Assembly: GCF_001442805.1 (NCBI RefSeq)
Contig: NZ_CP011131.1
Location: 2,604,001 to 2,668,000, forward strand
DNA: 64,000 bases
DNA from: Lysobacter gummosus
Lineage (GTDB): Bacteria; Pseudomonadota; Gammaproteobacteria; Xanthomonadales; Xanthomonadaceae
Direction: 5' to 3'
Both the position numbers and the translations under genes were made by a program. This document shows, piece after piece, positions 33,646-46,538 of the stretch; position 1 is the stretch's first letter, and each line of letters opens with the position of its first letter. Below the pieces are notes generated by a model. The model ran no database searches. It was not told the origin of the DNA and saw only the letters and a program-made list of their open reading frames with translations.

Positions 33646-33676
33646 AGGGTGGGCCTTGCCATGATGGGAAGGTCAA
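33646..33676 (-). promoter_or_regulatory. CueR operator/promoter of copA-cueR
   Basis: On the minus strand: TTGACC (-35, 33676-33671), a 19-bp spacer holding the dyad CCTTCC-N7-GCAAGG (33672-33654), then CACCCT as a weak -10. A TTGACCTTCC start, an over-long 19-bp spacer and a 7-bp dyad centre are the hallmarks of MerR/CueR-activated promoters such as E. coli copA. The start of transcription would fall only about 15-25 bases before the copA start codon. Confidence 0.85.
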
Positions 33677-33757
33677 GCGTCAGCCGGCGTGAGCGCGGCT
33701 GAACCGTTCACCGCTTCGAACCGGTCGCGCGCGCCGCGGCCGTTCAGGCGGTAGGCA

Positions 33758-38263
<4,506 letters not shown>

Positions 38264-38685
38264 CGACTGCGGCTATCTGACCGATTCAGGCTCAAACTGT
38301 GACGGCGGTCGGGCAGGTTAAAAGCGCGTAGATCCAGCGTAACGGCCGCGTATGCAACAGGCGCCGCCGGCGAACCAATCCGCGCGCCGCGCGCGCGTTG
38401 TTCCAATCCCGGCGCGCGTGCGCCGCGCATCGCCCATGCGCGCAGCGCGGTGGCGTTGACGCAACTGAACGCTTGGGTAATCCGCCGCGTCCGCACTGAC
38501 GCGGTCTTCGCGCGCTGCGATGGCAAGGTACGCCAGGGGTCCGTGATCGACCGAATGCATCCGGACTCGCAGCCGCACGCCATGCATCGACCCGAGCGCG
38601 AAACGGTTGCAAGTTCGAAACATTCGCCCATGCCACCCACGCACGCGATCGCAATTGCGTCGCGGTGCACCGCAAGGAGTCAAGC
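38264..38685. other. Intergenic region without a supported gene
   Basis: It follows lhr and precedes the small gene at 38686. Overlapping frames on both strands have no ribosome sites or recognisable products. Alternating GCGC tracts near 38380-38400 are the only notable feature. Confidence 0.5.
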
Positions 38686-39069
38686 ATGCGCTTCGAAAGC
38701 CATCGTACCCATCACAGCGGTTTCGTCGTTTCCTCCAGTGCGATCGGCGCCGGCCGTTTCTCCAGGCCGCTGGATTCGATCCTCTCGCCCGACGCGGTCG
38801 ATCTGGATGCGGAGATGTCGTACTGGCGCGGCCATCACCGCGGTCTGATCGATCGCACCGGCCTGCGTTTTGGCGACTACGAGCCGGCCTTGAAGCTGGG
38901 CCTGGACGCGTACATGCGCGGCCACGGCCGCAGTTTTTCCGAGATGGAAGAAGAATTGCGCGGATGTTACCGGCGCGTGCGCGGCGCCTCGCGTCTGGAC
39001 TGGGAGGAGGCGCGCGTGGTCGTGGCCGCGGCCTGCGAACGCCTGCGCCTGCATCGGCGCACGCAATGA
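38686..39069 (+). CDS. Small conserved acidic/aromatic protein, stress-domain-like
   Basis: 127 residues; ATG 38686 with AAGGAG 7 bases upstream. The core DLDAEMSYWRGHH...FGDYEPALKLGLDAYM...GRSFSEMEEELRGCYRRVRG...LDWEEARVVVAAACERL resembles the YWR/DYxPAYRYG/WExA pattern seen in bacterial envelope-stress and YsnF-type C-terminal domains, recognised from memory only. No signal peptide or membrane segment. Its stop overlaps the next start (ATGA). Function unknown; a stress role would suit its position ahead of the repair genes. Confidence 0.75.
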   Translation: MRFESHRTHHSGFVVSSSAIGAGRFSRPLDSILSPDAVDLDAEMSYWRGHHRGLIDRTGLRFGDYEPALKLGLDAYMRGHGRSFSEMEEELRGCYRRVRGASRLDWEEARVVVAAACERLRLHRRTQ

Positions 39070-39638
39070 ATGCATTGCACCGGGCCTTCGAGCGCGGGGC
39101 CAAGGCGGCCGCGCGCTTCACCGGGCAACCGCTGTGTTTCGGCCTCGCGGTCGGGGTGGTGCTGGTGTGGGTCATCTCCGGACCGTTGTTCGGTTTCAGC
39201 GACACCTGGCAGCTGGTGATCAACACCGGCACCACCATCGTCACCTTCCTGATGGTGTTCCTGATCCAGAACTCGCAGAACCGCGACTCCACCGCGGTGC
39301 AGATCAAGCTCGACGAACTGATCCGCGCCACCGAGAGCGCGGAGAACAGCCTGCTGGATCTGGAAGAACTCGACGAAGTCACGCTGGAAGAGTTCCGTGC
39401 GCGTTACGAACTGCTCGCCTGCAAGGCGCGCGAGCTGCTGGAGGACGCGAAGCGGGCGCAGGACGCCGACAGCAACGACGATCGTCCCGATCCGACCGCG
39501 CTCGGCGACCCGCGTTCCGCCGGCGCCGGCGAAGACGCGCCGCGTCCCGGCGCTGCGGGTGAATCGCGCGCCGCCGCCGATCGCCGACCCACCGCGCCAG
39601 ACCGGCCGCGTCCGGTCTGGCCCACCTCCGAGGATTGA
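39066..39638 (+). CDS. Low-affinity iron permease-family membrane protein
   Basis: 190 residues. Two membrane helices at about 25-45 and 53-73, with GFSDTWQLVINTGTTIVTF and LIQNSQNRDSTAVQIKLDELIRA, the signature of the low-affinity iron permease family (PF04120-like). The helical segment to about 140 is acidic. The last ~50 residues are a disordered Pro/Arg/Asp-rich tail that looks lineage-specific. ATGA overlap upstream; the ku start lies 2 bases after the stop. Despite the family name, bacterial members often sit in stress and NHEJ clusters and transport has not been shown for most. Confidence 0.82.
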   Translation: MNALHRAFERGAKAAARFTGQPLCFGLAVGVVLVWVISGPLFGFSDTWQLVINTGTTIVTFLMVFLIQNSQNRDSTAVQIKLDELIRATESAENSLLDLEELDEVTLEEFRARYELLACKARELLEDAKRAQDADSNDDRPDPTALGDPRSAGAGEDAPRPGAAGESRAAADRRPTAPDRPRPVWPTSED

Positions 39639-39640
39639 CC

Positions 39641-40546
39641 ATGGCGCGCCCGATCTGGACTGGAACTCTGTCGTTCGGACTGCTCAACATCCCGGTCAAG
39701 CTGATGACCGGCGAGCGTCGGGTCGATCTGCATTTCCGCATGCTCGACAGCCGCAACAAGTCGCCGATCCGTTACGAGCGGATCAACGAGGAAACCGGCG
39801 AGGAAGTGCCGTGGAAGGAGATCGTCAAGGCCTTCGAATACGACAAGGGCAGCTACGTGGTGATCGAGGAAGCCGATATCGCCGCGGCCTCGCCCGATCA
39901 CAAGGAGACCGTGGACATCGACACCTTCGTCGATGCCGCCTCGATCGGCGCGGAGTTCTACGAAAAACCGTATGTGCTGGAACCGGGCAAGAAAGCCGAG
40001 AAAGGTTACGTGCTGCTGCGCGAGGTGCTCAAGCGCAGCGGCAAGGTCGGCATCGGCCGGGTGGTGATCCGCACCCGCGAATACCTGGCCGCGGTGGCGC
40101 CGCAGGGCGACGCGCTGTTGCTCCTGATCCTGCGCTACGCGCAGGAGATCATCGATCCGGCCGACTACAAACTGCCCGAGGGCGGCTTGGCGAAGTGGAA
40201 GATTTCCCCGCGCGAGATCGACATGGCCGAGCAGTTGATCGATTCCATGAGCGGGCAATGGAAGCCGGAAAGTTACAAAGACGACTTCCGCGCGCGCCTG
40301 CACAAGGTGATCGAGCAACGGGTCAAGTCGAAGAAGGTCGTGCACGGCAAGCAGACGGAGGAATCCAAGCTGCCCGAGAACGCCGCCACCAACGTCATCG
40401 ACTTCGCCGAGCTGCTCAAGCGCAGCCTGGCCAAGAAAGGCGGGCAGGCCGCCGCGGTGAAGAAGACCACGCGCAAGGCGCCGGCCAAGGCGGCGAAGAA
40501 GACCGCAAAGAAAGCGGCGAAGAAACGCGCGCGCAAATCGGCCTGA
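39641..40546 (+). CDS. ku: Non-homologous end-joining protein Ku
   Basis: 301 residues; ATG 39641 gives the invariant start MARPIWTGTLSFGLLNIPVKL. The Ku core beta-barrel runs to about 255 (YERINEETGEEVPWKEIVKAFEY, LLLLILRYAQEI). A Lys-rich C-terminal tail (KAPAKAAKKTAKKAAKKRARK) probably binds DNA and LigD. It forms a homodimeric ring on double-strand ends and recruits LigD, encoded 40 bases downstream. Confidence 0.96.
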   Translation: MARPIWTGTLSFGLLNIPVKLMTGERRVDLHFRMLDSRNKSPIRYERINEETGEEVPWKEIVKAFEYDKGSYVVIEEADIAAASPDHKETVDIDTFVDAASIGAEFYEKPYVLEPGKKAEKGYVLLREVLKRSGKVGIGRVVIRTREYLAAVAPQGDALLLLILRYAQEIIDPADYKLPEGGLAKWKISPREIDMAEQLIDSMSGQWKPESYKDDFRARLHKVIEQRVKSKKVVHGKQTEESKLPENAATNVIDFAELLKRSLAKKGGQAAAVKKTTRKAPAKAAKKTAKKAAKKRARKSA

Positions 40547-40586
40547 GGATGGCCGTGGCTGAGTCCGTGCGGCGAGGTCGGCGTCC

Positions 40587-43184
40587 ATGAGCCTGCGCGA
40601 CTACGTGCGCAAGCGCCGCTTGGGCGTCACGCCGGAACCGGCGGCGGAGGCGGGCGCCAAGCGCTCGCGCAAGCGCCGCGGCGAGCCGATCTTCGTCGTG
40701 CAACTGCACCATGCCCGCGCGCGCCACTACGACTTCCGCCTGGAAGCCGACGGCGCGCTCAAGAGCTGGGCGGTGCCGAAGGGGCCGTCGATGCGCGCCG
40801 GCGAGCGCCGGCTGGCGGTCGAGGTCGAGGATCATCCGCTCGATTACGCCGACTTCCACGGCGATATTCCGCAAGGCCACTATGGCGCCGGCCATGTCGA
40901 TATCTTCGATCGCGGCGTGTGGCGCACCGATGGGGACGCGCTCGAACAGATCGGCGCGGGCAAGCTGGATTTCTCGCTGCAGGGCGAACACTTGCGTGGC
41001 GCCTTCACCCTGGTGCGGACCAAACCCTCCGGACGCCAGCGGCAGTGGCTGTTGATCAAGCGCAACGACGAACATGCGCGCGACTGCGATGCGGACGGGA
41101 TTCTGCGCGAGACTGCGGCGAAACCGGCTCGCGCCGCCAAGGCGGATGCGAGCGCGGGGAAACGCAAGGCGACCGCACGCAAGAACCGATCCAGCCCCAA
41201 GGCCGTTGTAGCGTCCGCCGCTGCGGCGAAAACGAAACAACCCGCGCGGCCATCGCCCCGCGACGGTTGGCGCAAGACCGCGCTCGCGCTCGACGGCGCC
41301 AAGGCCGCGGCGATGCCCGATCAGATCGAATTGCAACTGGCGACCCTGCGCGAACATCCGCCGGCAGGCGAGGGTTGGCTGCACGAGGTCAAGTGGGACG
41401 GCTACCGTCTGCTTGCCTATCGCCAGCGCAGACTGCGCCTGGAATCGCGCAACCGCCAGGACTGGACCGAACGCTTCCCGCATCTGGCCGAGGCTTTGCG
41501 CGCATTGCCGGTGCGCAGCCTGATCGTGGACGGCGAACTGATCGCGCCCGGCCGCGATGGCCACAGCGACTTCGGCCAATTGCAGTGCCTGCTCGAATCC
41601 GGGCAGGTGCAGGCCTTGCGCTACGTGCTGTTCGATCTGCTGTACCTGGACGGCATCGACCTGCGCGGCGCGGCGCAATCGCGACGCCGCGATCTGTTGC
41701 GCGAGTTGCTGGCGACTTCGGATTCGCCGGCGCTGGCGTTCAGCGAACACGTCGAAGGCGCGGCCGGCGAGGTGCTGGCGGCCAGCGCCCGCGCCGGCCT
41801 GGAAGGCATCATCAGCAAGCGCGCCGACGCGCCGTATCGCGGCGGACGCACGCAGGCCTGGATCAAGCTCAAGCATGTCGCCGACGAAGAATTCATCGTG
41901 GTCGGGCACACGCCGCCGAAGAACAGCCGGCAAGGGTTCGGTTCGTTGCTGCTGGCGCAACCGGGTAAAGACGGGCTGGAGTACGTCGGCAGGGTCGGCA
42001 GCGGATTCGACGACGCCACGCTGCGCTCGCTGACGCGACGGCTCAAGACCCTGCATCGCGCGGAACCGACGCTGGCCCTGCCGGCGCACGTGCCGTTCCC
42101 GTCGCGGCAGGTGCGCTGGGTCGAGCCGGAACTGGTCGTGGATGTGCATTCGCGCGGACGCGGCAAGGAAGGGCTGGTCCGCCAGGCCAGTTTCATGCGG
42201 TTGCGCGAGGACAAGCGCGCGGCCGATCTGAGCGCGGCGTTGGCCGGAGCGGGGCGGACGACCCGCTCCGCGAAGCAGGCGCCTGCTGCATCATCGGGCC
42301 GCGCAACGAAGCAGGAGTCGAAGATGGCGCACACCCACATCACCCACCCCGAGCGCATCGTGTTCCCCGACCCGGGCATCAGCAAGGGCGAGGTCGCCGA
42401 CTACTATCGCGCGGTCGAGCGCTGGCTGCTCCCGGAGCTGATCGACCGGCCGATCTCGTTACTGCGTTGTCCCGACGGCATCGCCTCGCAGTGTTTTTTC
42501 CAGAAGCACCATAGCGACAGTTTCGGCCCGCACGTGCATGCGGTGAATCTGCGCGAGTCCAGCGGCAAGGCCGATTACGTCTATGTGCGCGACATCGAGG
42601 GCGTGATGGCGCTGGTGCAGATGAACACCCTGGAATTCCATCCCTGGGGCGCGCGCCGCGACAAGCCAGACCGGCCCGATCGGATTGTGTTCGATCTCGA
42701 TCCGGCCGAAGGCCTGGCCTGGAGCGAGATCAAGCGCGCAGCGCGCGAGGTGCGCGACCGCCTCAGCGAGATCGGCCTGGACAGTTGGGTGCGGCTGTCC
42801 GGCGGCAAGGGCGTGCATGTGTGCGTGCCGATTCGCCGCGGGCCGGACTGGGCCCGGGTCAAGGCCTTCAGCGAGGCCTTCGCCGGAGCGATGGTCGAAC
42901 AATCGCCGCTGCGTTACCTCGCCACCGCGTCCAAGGCCGCGCGCAAGGACCGCATCTTCATCGACTGGCTGCGCAACGCCCGCGGCGCGACCAGCGTCAC
43001 CAGTTGGTCGTTGCGCGCGCGCAGCGGCGCACCGGTGGCGATGCCGCTGCGCTGGGACGAATTCGGCCGCAGCCGTGCCTCGACCGATTTCGATCTGGCC
43101 AAGGCCAAGCGCCGCGCTTCGCGCCTGAGCAGCGATCCCTGGGAAGGCTTCGCCCAGGCCGAACAGACGTTGCCGGACTTGTAA
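40587..43184 (+). CDS. ligD: Multidomain NHEJ DNA ligase LigD (phosphoesterase-ligase-polymerase)
   Basis: 865 residues, domains in the Pseudomonas order. 3'-phosphoesterase at about 35-165 (QLHHARARHYDFRLE with His41/His42/His47/Asp49; KGPSM; HYGAGHVDIFD). A basic linker follows. ATP-dependent ligase at about 240-545, with EVKWDGYR (adenylated Lys269), DGELI and EGIISK. Primase-polymerase at about 580-865, with FDLDPAEGL (Asp703/Asp705) and SGGKGVHVCVPI. It is co-directional with ku and makes a two-component NHEJ system. All three catalytic centres appear intact. Confidence 0.96.
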   Translation: MSLRDYVRKRRLGVTPEPAAEAGAKRSRKRRGEPIFVVQLHHARARHYDFRLEADGALKSWAVPKGPSMRAGERRLAVEVEDHPLDYADFHGDIPQGHYGAGHVDIFDRGVWRTDGDALEQIGAGKLDFSLQGEHLRGAFTLVRTKPSGRQRQWLLIKRNDEHARDCDADGILRETAAKPARAAKADASAGKRKATARKNRSSPKAVVASAAAAKTKQPARPSPRDGWRKTALALDGAKAAAMPDQIELQLATLREHPPAGEGWLHEVKWDGYRLLAYRQRRLRLESRNRQDWTERFPHLAEALRALPVRSLIVDGELIAPGRDGHSDFGQLQCLLESGQVQALRYVLFDLLYLDGIDLRGAAQSRRRDLLRELLATSDSPALAFSEHVEGAAGEVLAASARAGLEGIISKRADAPYRGGRTQAWIKLKHVADEEFIVVGHTPPKNSRQGFGSLLLAQPGKDGLEYVGRVGSGFDDATLRSLTRRLKTLHRAEPTLALPAHVPFPSRQVRWVEPELVVDVHSRGRGKEGLVRQASFMRLREDKRAADLSAALAGAGRTTRSAKQAPAASSGRATKQESKMAHTHITHPERIVFPDPGISKGEVADYYRAVERWLLPELIDRPISLLRCPDGIASQCFFQKHHSDSFGPHVHAVNLRESSGKADYVYVRDIEGVMALVQMNTLEFHPWGARRDKPDRPDRIVFDLDPAEGLAWSEIKRAAREVRDRLSEIGLDSWVRLSGGKGVHVCVPIRRGPDWARVKAFSEAFAGAMVEQSPLRYLATASKAARKDRIFIDWLRNARGATSVTSWSLRARSGAPVAMPLRWDEFGRSRASTDFDLAKAKRRASRLSSDPWEGFAQAEQTLPDL

Positions 43185-43194
43185 CCGCTGCGGC

Positions 43195-43674
43195 TTACTG
43201 ACGGTCCTGCGTGGACGCCGGCCTGGTCCGCCCGCGTCGTTCGACGACATCCAGCGCCACCAGCACCAGCAACGTCAGCACCGCCGATGCCAGCGCCAGC
43301 AAGTGATAGCGCAGCCCGGCGCAGGCGCCGATCACCGCGACCATCAGCAGCGAGGCGGCGGTGGTGATGCCGGCGACATCCTTGCCGCCGCGCGAGGCGA
43401 AGATGGTGCCGGCGCCGATGAAGGACACGCCGGCGACGACCGCTTCGACCAATCGCATCGGGTCCATGTTGATCAGCAGCGGCATGCGAAAGCGCGGATC
43501 GGCGATCGCCAGCTGGCCCATCCCGATCAACAGCGACGACGCGCCGGCCACCAGCATGTGCGTGCGGAATCCCGCCGGCCGGTTCTTGAGTTCGCGTTCG
43601 TAACCGATCGCGCCGCCCAGCATCATCGCGTAGGCCGCGGCGCCGACGACCCACAGTTGCTCCATGACGGACAT
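43195..43674 (-). CDS. MgtC/SapB-family inner-membrane protein
   Basis: 159 residues, four to five membrane helices. The signature GGAIGYERELKNRPAGFRTHMLV and GVSFIGAGTIFASRGGKDVAGITTAASL identify the MgtC/SapB/YhiD group. It lacks the C-terminal ACT-like domain of Salmonella MgtC, so it is the short form. The group is linked to survival at low Mg2+ or acid and to control of membrane ATPases; its role here is unknown. It is convergent with ligD, the stops being 10 bases apart, with no terminator hairpin obvious. Confidence 0.9.
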   Translation of the reverse strand: MSVMEQLWVVGAAAYAMMLGGAIGYERELKNRPAGFRTHMLVAGASSLLIGMGQLAIADPRFRMPLLINMDPMRLVEAVVAGVSFIGAGTIFASRGGKDVAGITTAASLLMVAVIGACAGLRYHLLALASAVLTLLVLVALDVVERRGRTRPASTQDRQ

Positions 43675-43947
43675 GAATGCGCTCCACGAGGGTGACGGTG
43701 TTCTTGATAACCGCGCGCTCGTGACTCGATCGTGATCGCACGAAGCCGCGCGCCGTCACCTTCGCGCGACGAGCATGAACACAACACGCCGCGCTAACAC
43801 CATGCTGCGGACGGCTTAACTTCGCCGCGCGTAGCGTCGTCGCCACGGAAAACGCAACGACTTCGAACGCCCCGGCGAGACGTGCCGGGATACGAGAATT
43901 CACCCGCAACCGCCGAGAGAACCGACCAGAACCAACAGGAGAGTCCC

Positions 43948-44130
43948 ATGCCCCGCGGCGACAAATCGTCCTATACCGACAAGCAGAAACGTCAGGCCGA
44001 GCACATCGAGCAAGGCTATATCGAGGAAGGCGTGTCGAAGAAGGAAGCCGAGGAACGCGCCTGGCGCACCGTCAACAAACAAGATCACGGCGGCAAGAAG
44101 TCCGGCTCCGGGCGCAAGTCGCATCACTGA
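43948..44130 (+). CDS. Small charged stress-type protein
   Basis: 60 residues; ATG 43948 with AGGAGAG 5 bases upstream. The sequence MPRGDKSSYTDKQKRQAEHI..GVSKKEAEERAWRTVNKQ..GGKKSGSGR is a widespread small protein often labelled plasmid-stabilisation-like without good evidence. It is highly hydrophilic, helical in the middle, with a Gly/Lys-rich tail. It lies among other small stress-type genes; function unknown. Confidence 0.85.
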   Translation: MPRGDKSSYTDKQKRQAEHIEQGYIEEGVSKKEAEERAWRTVNKQDHGGKKSGSGRKSHH

Positions 44131-44231
44131 CGCGCCGCATCGCCGATTCGCGCGAGTTCCATCGCCGTAACGCTTGAATCCCGCAGCCGCGCCGCTATCG
44201 GGCGCCTGCATCGATCACCAGAGGATGCCCC

Positions 44232-44600
44232 ATGAAAACTCCGATCATCGCAACCCTCGCCCTGACCTTCGCCCTGTCCGGCGCCGCCTGGGCCGCTCCG
44301 CAGACCGCCGGCACCAAGGCCGACGCGACCGATCCGGCCGCGGCCGCCGCCACCGGCGATTCCAGGCAGCCGGTCAGCGACACCTGGATCACCACCAAGG
44401 TCAAGGCCGAACTGATGGCGTCGAGCGAGGTCGCCGGCACCGACATCAATGTCGAAACCGTCAACGGCGTGGTCAAGTTGTCGGGCAACGTCGACAAGAC
44501 CCAGGCCGACAAGGCCGCCTCGATCGCGAAGAACATCGACGGCGTGAAGAAGGTCGATACCAGCGCCCTGGTCTCGGCCAAGAGTGCGCACCACAAGTAA
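44232..44600 (+). CDS. Periplasmic BON-domain protein
   Basis: 122 residues. The signal peptide ends ALSGAAWAA near residue 22. A single BON domain occupies about 48-115 (VSDTWITTKVKAELMASSEVAGTDINVETVNGVVKLSGNVDKTQADKAASIAKNIDGVKKV, key Gly in NGVVKLSG). OsmY-like proteins of this class are periplasmic and induced by osmotic or general stress. It ends in a HHK tail. Confidence 0.9.
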   Translation: MKTPIIATLALTFALSGAAWAAPQTAGTKADATDPAAAAATGDSRQPVSDTWITTKVKAELMASSEVAGTDINVETVNGVVKLSGNVDKTQADKAASIAKNIDGVKKVDTSALVSAKSAHHK

Positions 44601-44639
44601 GCCGGGCATCGCTGAGCGGCTGGATGCTCAGCGCACCGT

Positions 44640-44673
44640 GGCCGGCCGTGCGGTTCACTGCGCACGGCCGGCC
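44640..44673. terminator. Perfect 13-bp hairpin after the BON gene
   Basis: GGCCGGCCGTGCG / CGCACGGCCGGCC with loop GTTCACTG, 40 bases after the stop, preceded by a 7-bp hairpin GCTGAGC/GCTCAGC (44611-44632). No T-run follows, so it is a likely terminator or mRNA 3' end of the non-canonical kind. Confidence 0.6.
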
Positions 44674-44814
44674 GATGCGCAAGCGCTTTCGCCGGCCTCG
44701 CCGCGGTTCGCGGCACGGCTGCGGCAGTGCCGCCTCCGACCGGCGGTCGCCGATACCCGCCGATTTGCGCAGCCGGCATCACCCGATGCGACATTTCCGC
44801 GCGATCATGCCCGC

Positions 44815-45429
44815 ATGTCGTTCCTGCGCAGCGCCGAGCCGGAGAAGGTCCACAGCGCCAGCCAAGGGCGTTGCTATCTCTACGTGCTGCCCTGCGCCTA
44901 CGAGGATCTGCTCAAGCTGGGGTTTTCGCGCAACCCGCTGTCGCGCGCGCAGCAACTGCAGCCGCGCTATTTCGAATTCTTCGATCTGGATCGCGCCTTC
45001 GCGGTGCAGACCGACAGCGTGCGCGAGGCGCGCGCCATGGAACTGCGATTGCGCCGCGCCCTGACCGAACACAACGCGCCGGCGCCGCTGACCATCCGCG
45101 TCGAGGCGGCCGGGCACAGCGAGTGGTATCGCGGCGCGTACGCGATGCTCGACGCCCAGGCGCGGGCCATGCAGGCGCAGGGCCACCTTGTGCACCGTCC
45201 CTTGCGGCCGTGGCTGGGCCGGGAACTGGCCGAGCAGGGCGATCTGCTGTTCGCCCGCGCCGCGGAACTGCTCGATCAACTGCAGGGCGAGCCCGAACTG
45301 CTGGATCAACCGCCGCTGGCGCGGCTGCGGCGCAACCTGCTCGACACCCTGGACGCGCACGCGGCCCTGGGCATCGATCTGGCGCCGCGTTTGCCCGAAC
45401 CCCTGTTGCACTGGTACCGGCGCGACTGA
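44815..45429 (+). CDS. GIY-YIG/T5orf172-like protein
   Basis: 204 residues from ATG 44815. The segment GRCYLYVLPCAYEDLLKLGFSRNPLSRAQQLQPRYFEFFDLDRAF resembles the YLY...KLGFS..P..R pattern of T5orf172/Mug113 GIY-YIG-like domains, and the Glu in ARAMELRLRRAL could be the metal ligand. The EWYRG element follows. The C-terminal ~80 residues are helical and Leu-rich without recognised similarity. Nuclease activity is only a guess; the classical GIY...YIG spacing is degenerate. There is no clear ribosome site. Confidence 0.7.
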   Translation: MSFLRSAEPEKVHSASQGRCYLYVLPCAYEDLLKLGFSRNPLSRAQQLQPRYFEFFDLDRAFAVQTDSVREARAMELRLRRALTEHNAPAPLTIRVEAAGHSEWYRGAYAMLDAQARAMQAQGHLVHRPLRPWLGRELAEQGDLLFARAAELLDQLQGEPELLDQPPLARLRRNLLDTLDAHAALGIDLAPRLPEPLLHWYRRD

Positions 45430-45500
45430 GCCCGTGAACGACGGTGGCGGTAGCGATCGGCGGCACTGTGTTCTATGGCGTTCTACTCTGGGAGACGACC

Positions 45501-45692
45501 ATGACCCGACTCGACAAACCGATACGGCGCGAACTGGAAATCGAAGGCAAGCTCTACACCCTGACCATCGACCCGGATGGCTTGAAGTTGTCCGAGAAAG
45601 GCCGGCGCAAAGGCCTGGCCCTGAGCTGGACCGAACTGGCCTCGGGCGACGCGGCGCTGGCGGCGGCGTTGCAGGCTTCGGTTGAGCCATGA
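45501..45692 (+). CDS. Small conserved hypothetical protein
   Basis: 63 residues; ATG 45501 with GGGAGA about 7 bases upstream. MTRLDKPIRRELEIEGKLYTLTIDPDGLKLSEKGRRKGLALSW... reads as a short beta-meander followed by a helix. Family not recognised; real by ribosome site, codon pattern and charge distribution. Confidence 0.7.
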   Translation: MTRLDKPIRRELEIEGKLYTLTIDPDGLKLSEKGRRKGLALSWTELASGDAALAAALQASVEP

Positions 45693-45767
45693 CCGCGGCG
45701 GCCTAATCGCTCAAAGCTCGCTCGAGTCTCGGCTCCGGGGCCGAGCGAGCGTCCGCGTCTTTTGCCC

Positions 45768-45795
45768 CGTCATTCCCGCGTCCGCGGGAATCGCG
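45768..45795. repeat. Half copy of the CGTCATTCCCGCG palindromic repeat
   Basis: Only the left half-hairpin (CGTCATTCCCGCG-TC-CGCGGGAAT) is present, between two convergent genes. No matching right half within 120 bases. Confidence 0.75.
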
Positions 45796-45819
45796 TATCC
45801 CCAGATGGTGAACGGGCTC

Positions 45820-46407
45820 TCAAGAATGCCGCACGCGCAAAGCAATACTGATGCGCGGATCGACCACCCCCGGCGATTTGGGAATGCCATGGTCGTAGTG
45901 ATGTTGCGAGGCATGGCTCATCACCACCAGGCTGCCGGCTTCCAGTTCCATATGCCATTGCGTGTGCGGCGCGCGCTTGGCGCGGATGGTCATGCGCCGG
46001 GTGGCGCCCAGCGACAGCACCGCGATGGGTTGGCGCGGCGCCAGATCGTGCAGCTTGTCGTTATGCGGAGCGACGCTGTCGCGGCCGTCGCGATAAAGAT
46101 TCAGGCCGACACTGTTGAACGGCGCCGCCAGCCGCTCGCCGATCCGCTGCGCGGTTTCCTCCAGCATCGGCGGCAGCCGCCCGCGCTCGCGGTCGAGGCG
46201 GTAGGACGCCATGCGTCGCGGCACCTCGACCAGACGCTCGTACATCATCCGCTGCTGGCTGTTCCATTCGGCCTGATGCCACAGCACTTCGAACAGGCGC
46301 TCGCACCAGTCGCGATCGAACACGCCCGGCAGGTAACGCACGCCGCCTTCGGCGTCGTCGATCGGGTGCTGCGGATCGGTGGTGTCGAACAGCGAATTCT
46401 GATGCAT
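45820..46407 (-). CDS. AlkB-like 2-oxoglutarate/Fe(II) dioxygenase
   Basis: 195 residues. Iron ligands are visible as HND (VAPHNDKLHDLAP) and the distal His in HHYDHGIPK. The 2-oxoglutarate arginines are in RISIALRVR (RxxxxxR spacing). The middle MTIRAKR and LEAGSLVVMS are typical of the AlkB jelly roll. It probably repairs alkylated bases by oxidative demethylation, resembling the ALKBH2/3-like short group rather than E. coli AlkB. Monocistronic, facing the small gene at 45501. Confidence 0.88.
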   Translation of the reverse strand: MHQNSLFDTTDPQHPIDDAEGGVRYLPGVFDRDWCERLFEVLWHQAEWNSQQRMMYERLVEVPRRMASYRLDRERGRLPPMLEETAQRIGERLAAPFNSVGLNLYRDGRDSVAPHNDKLHDLAPRQPIAVLSLGATRRMTIRAKRAPHTQWHMELEAGSLVVMSHASQHHYDHGIPKSPGVVDPRISIALRVRHS

Positions 46408-46538
46408 ATGCGCGCGAGGATGCCCGGGGCCGGTCGCGTCGGTTGAGACGCGCCGGCATCGAAACGGTCCTGCTCAGATGGCGCCCGATCTCGCCGCTTG
46501 CAAGTGCGCGCAGCGCTTGCCTCGAAGCCGGCGCGGAC

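Noticed and set aside
44473..44682. Arg-rich minus-strand frame over the BON gene 3' end and hairpin
   Set aside because: No ribosome site; product has no pattern beyond high-GC shadow composition.
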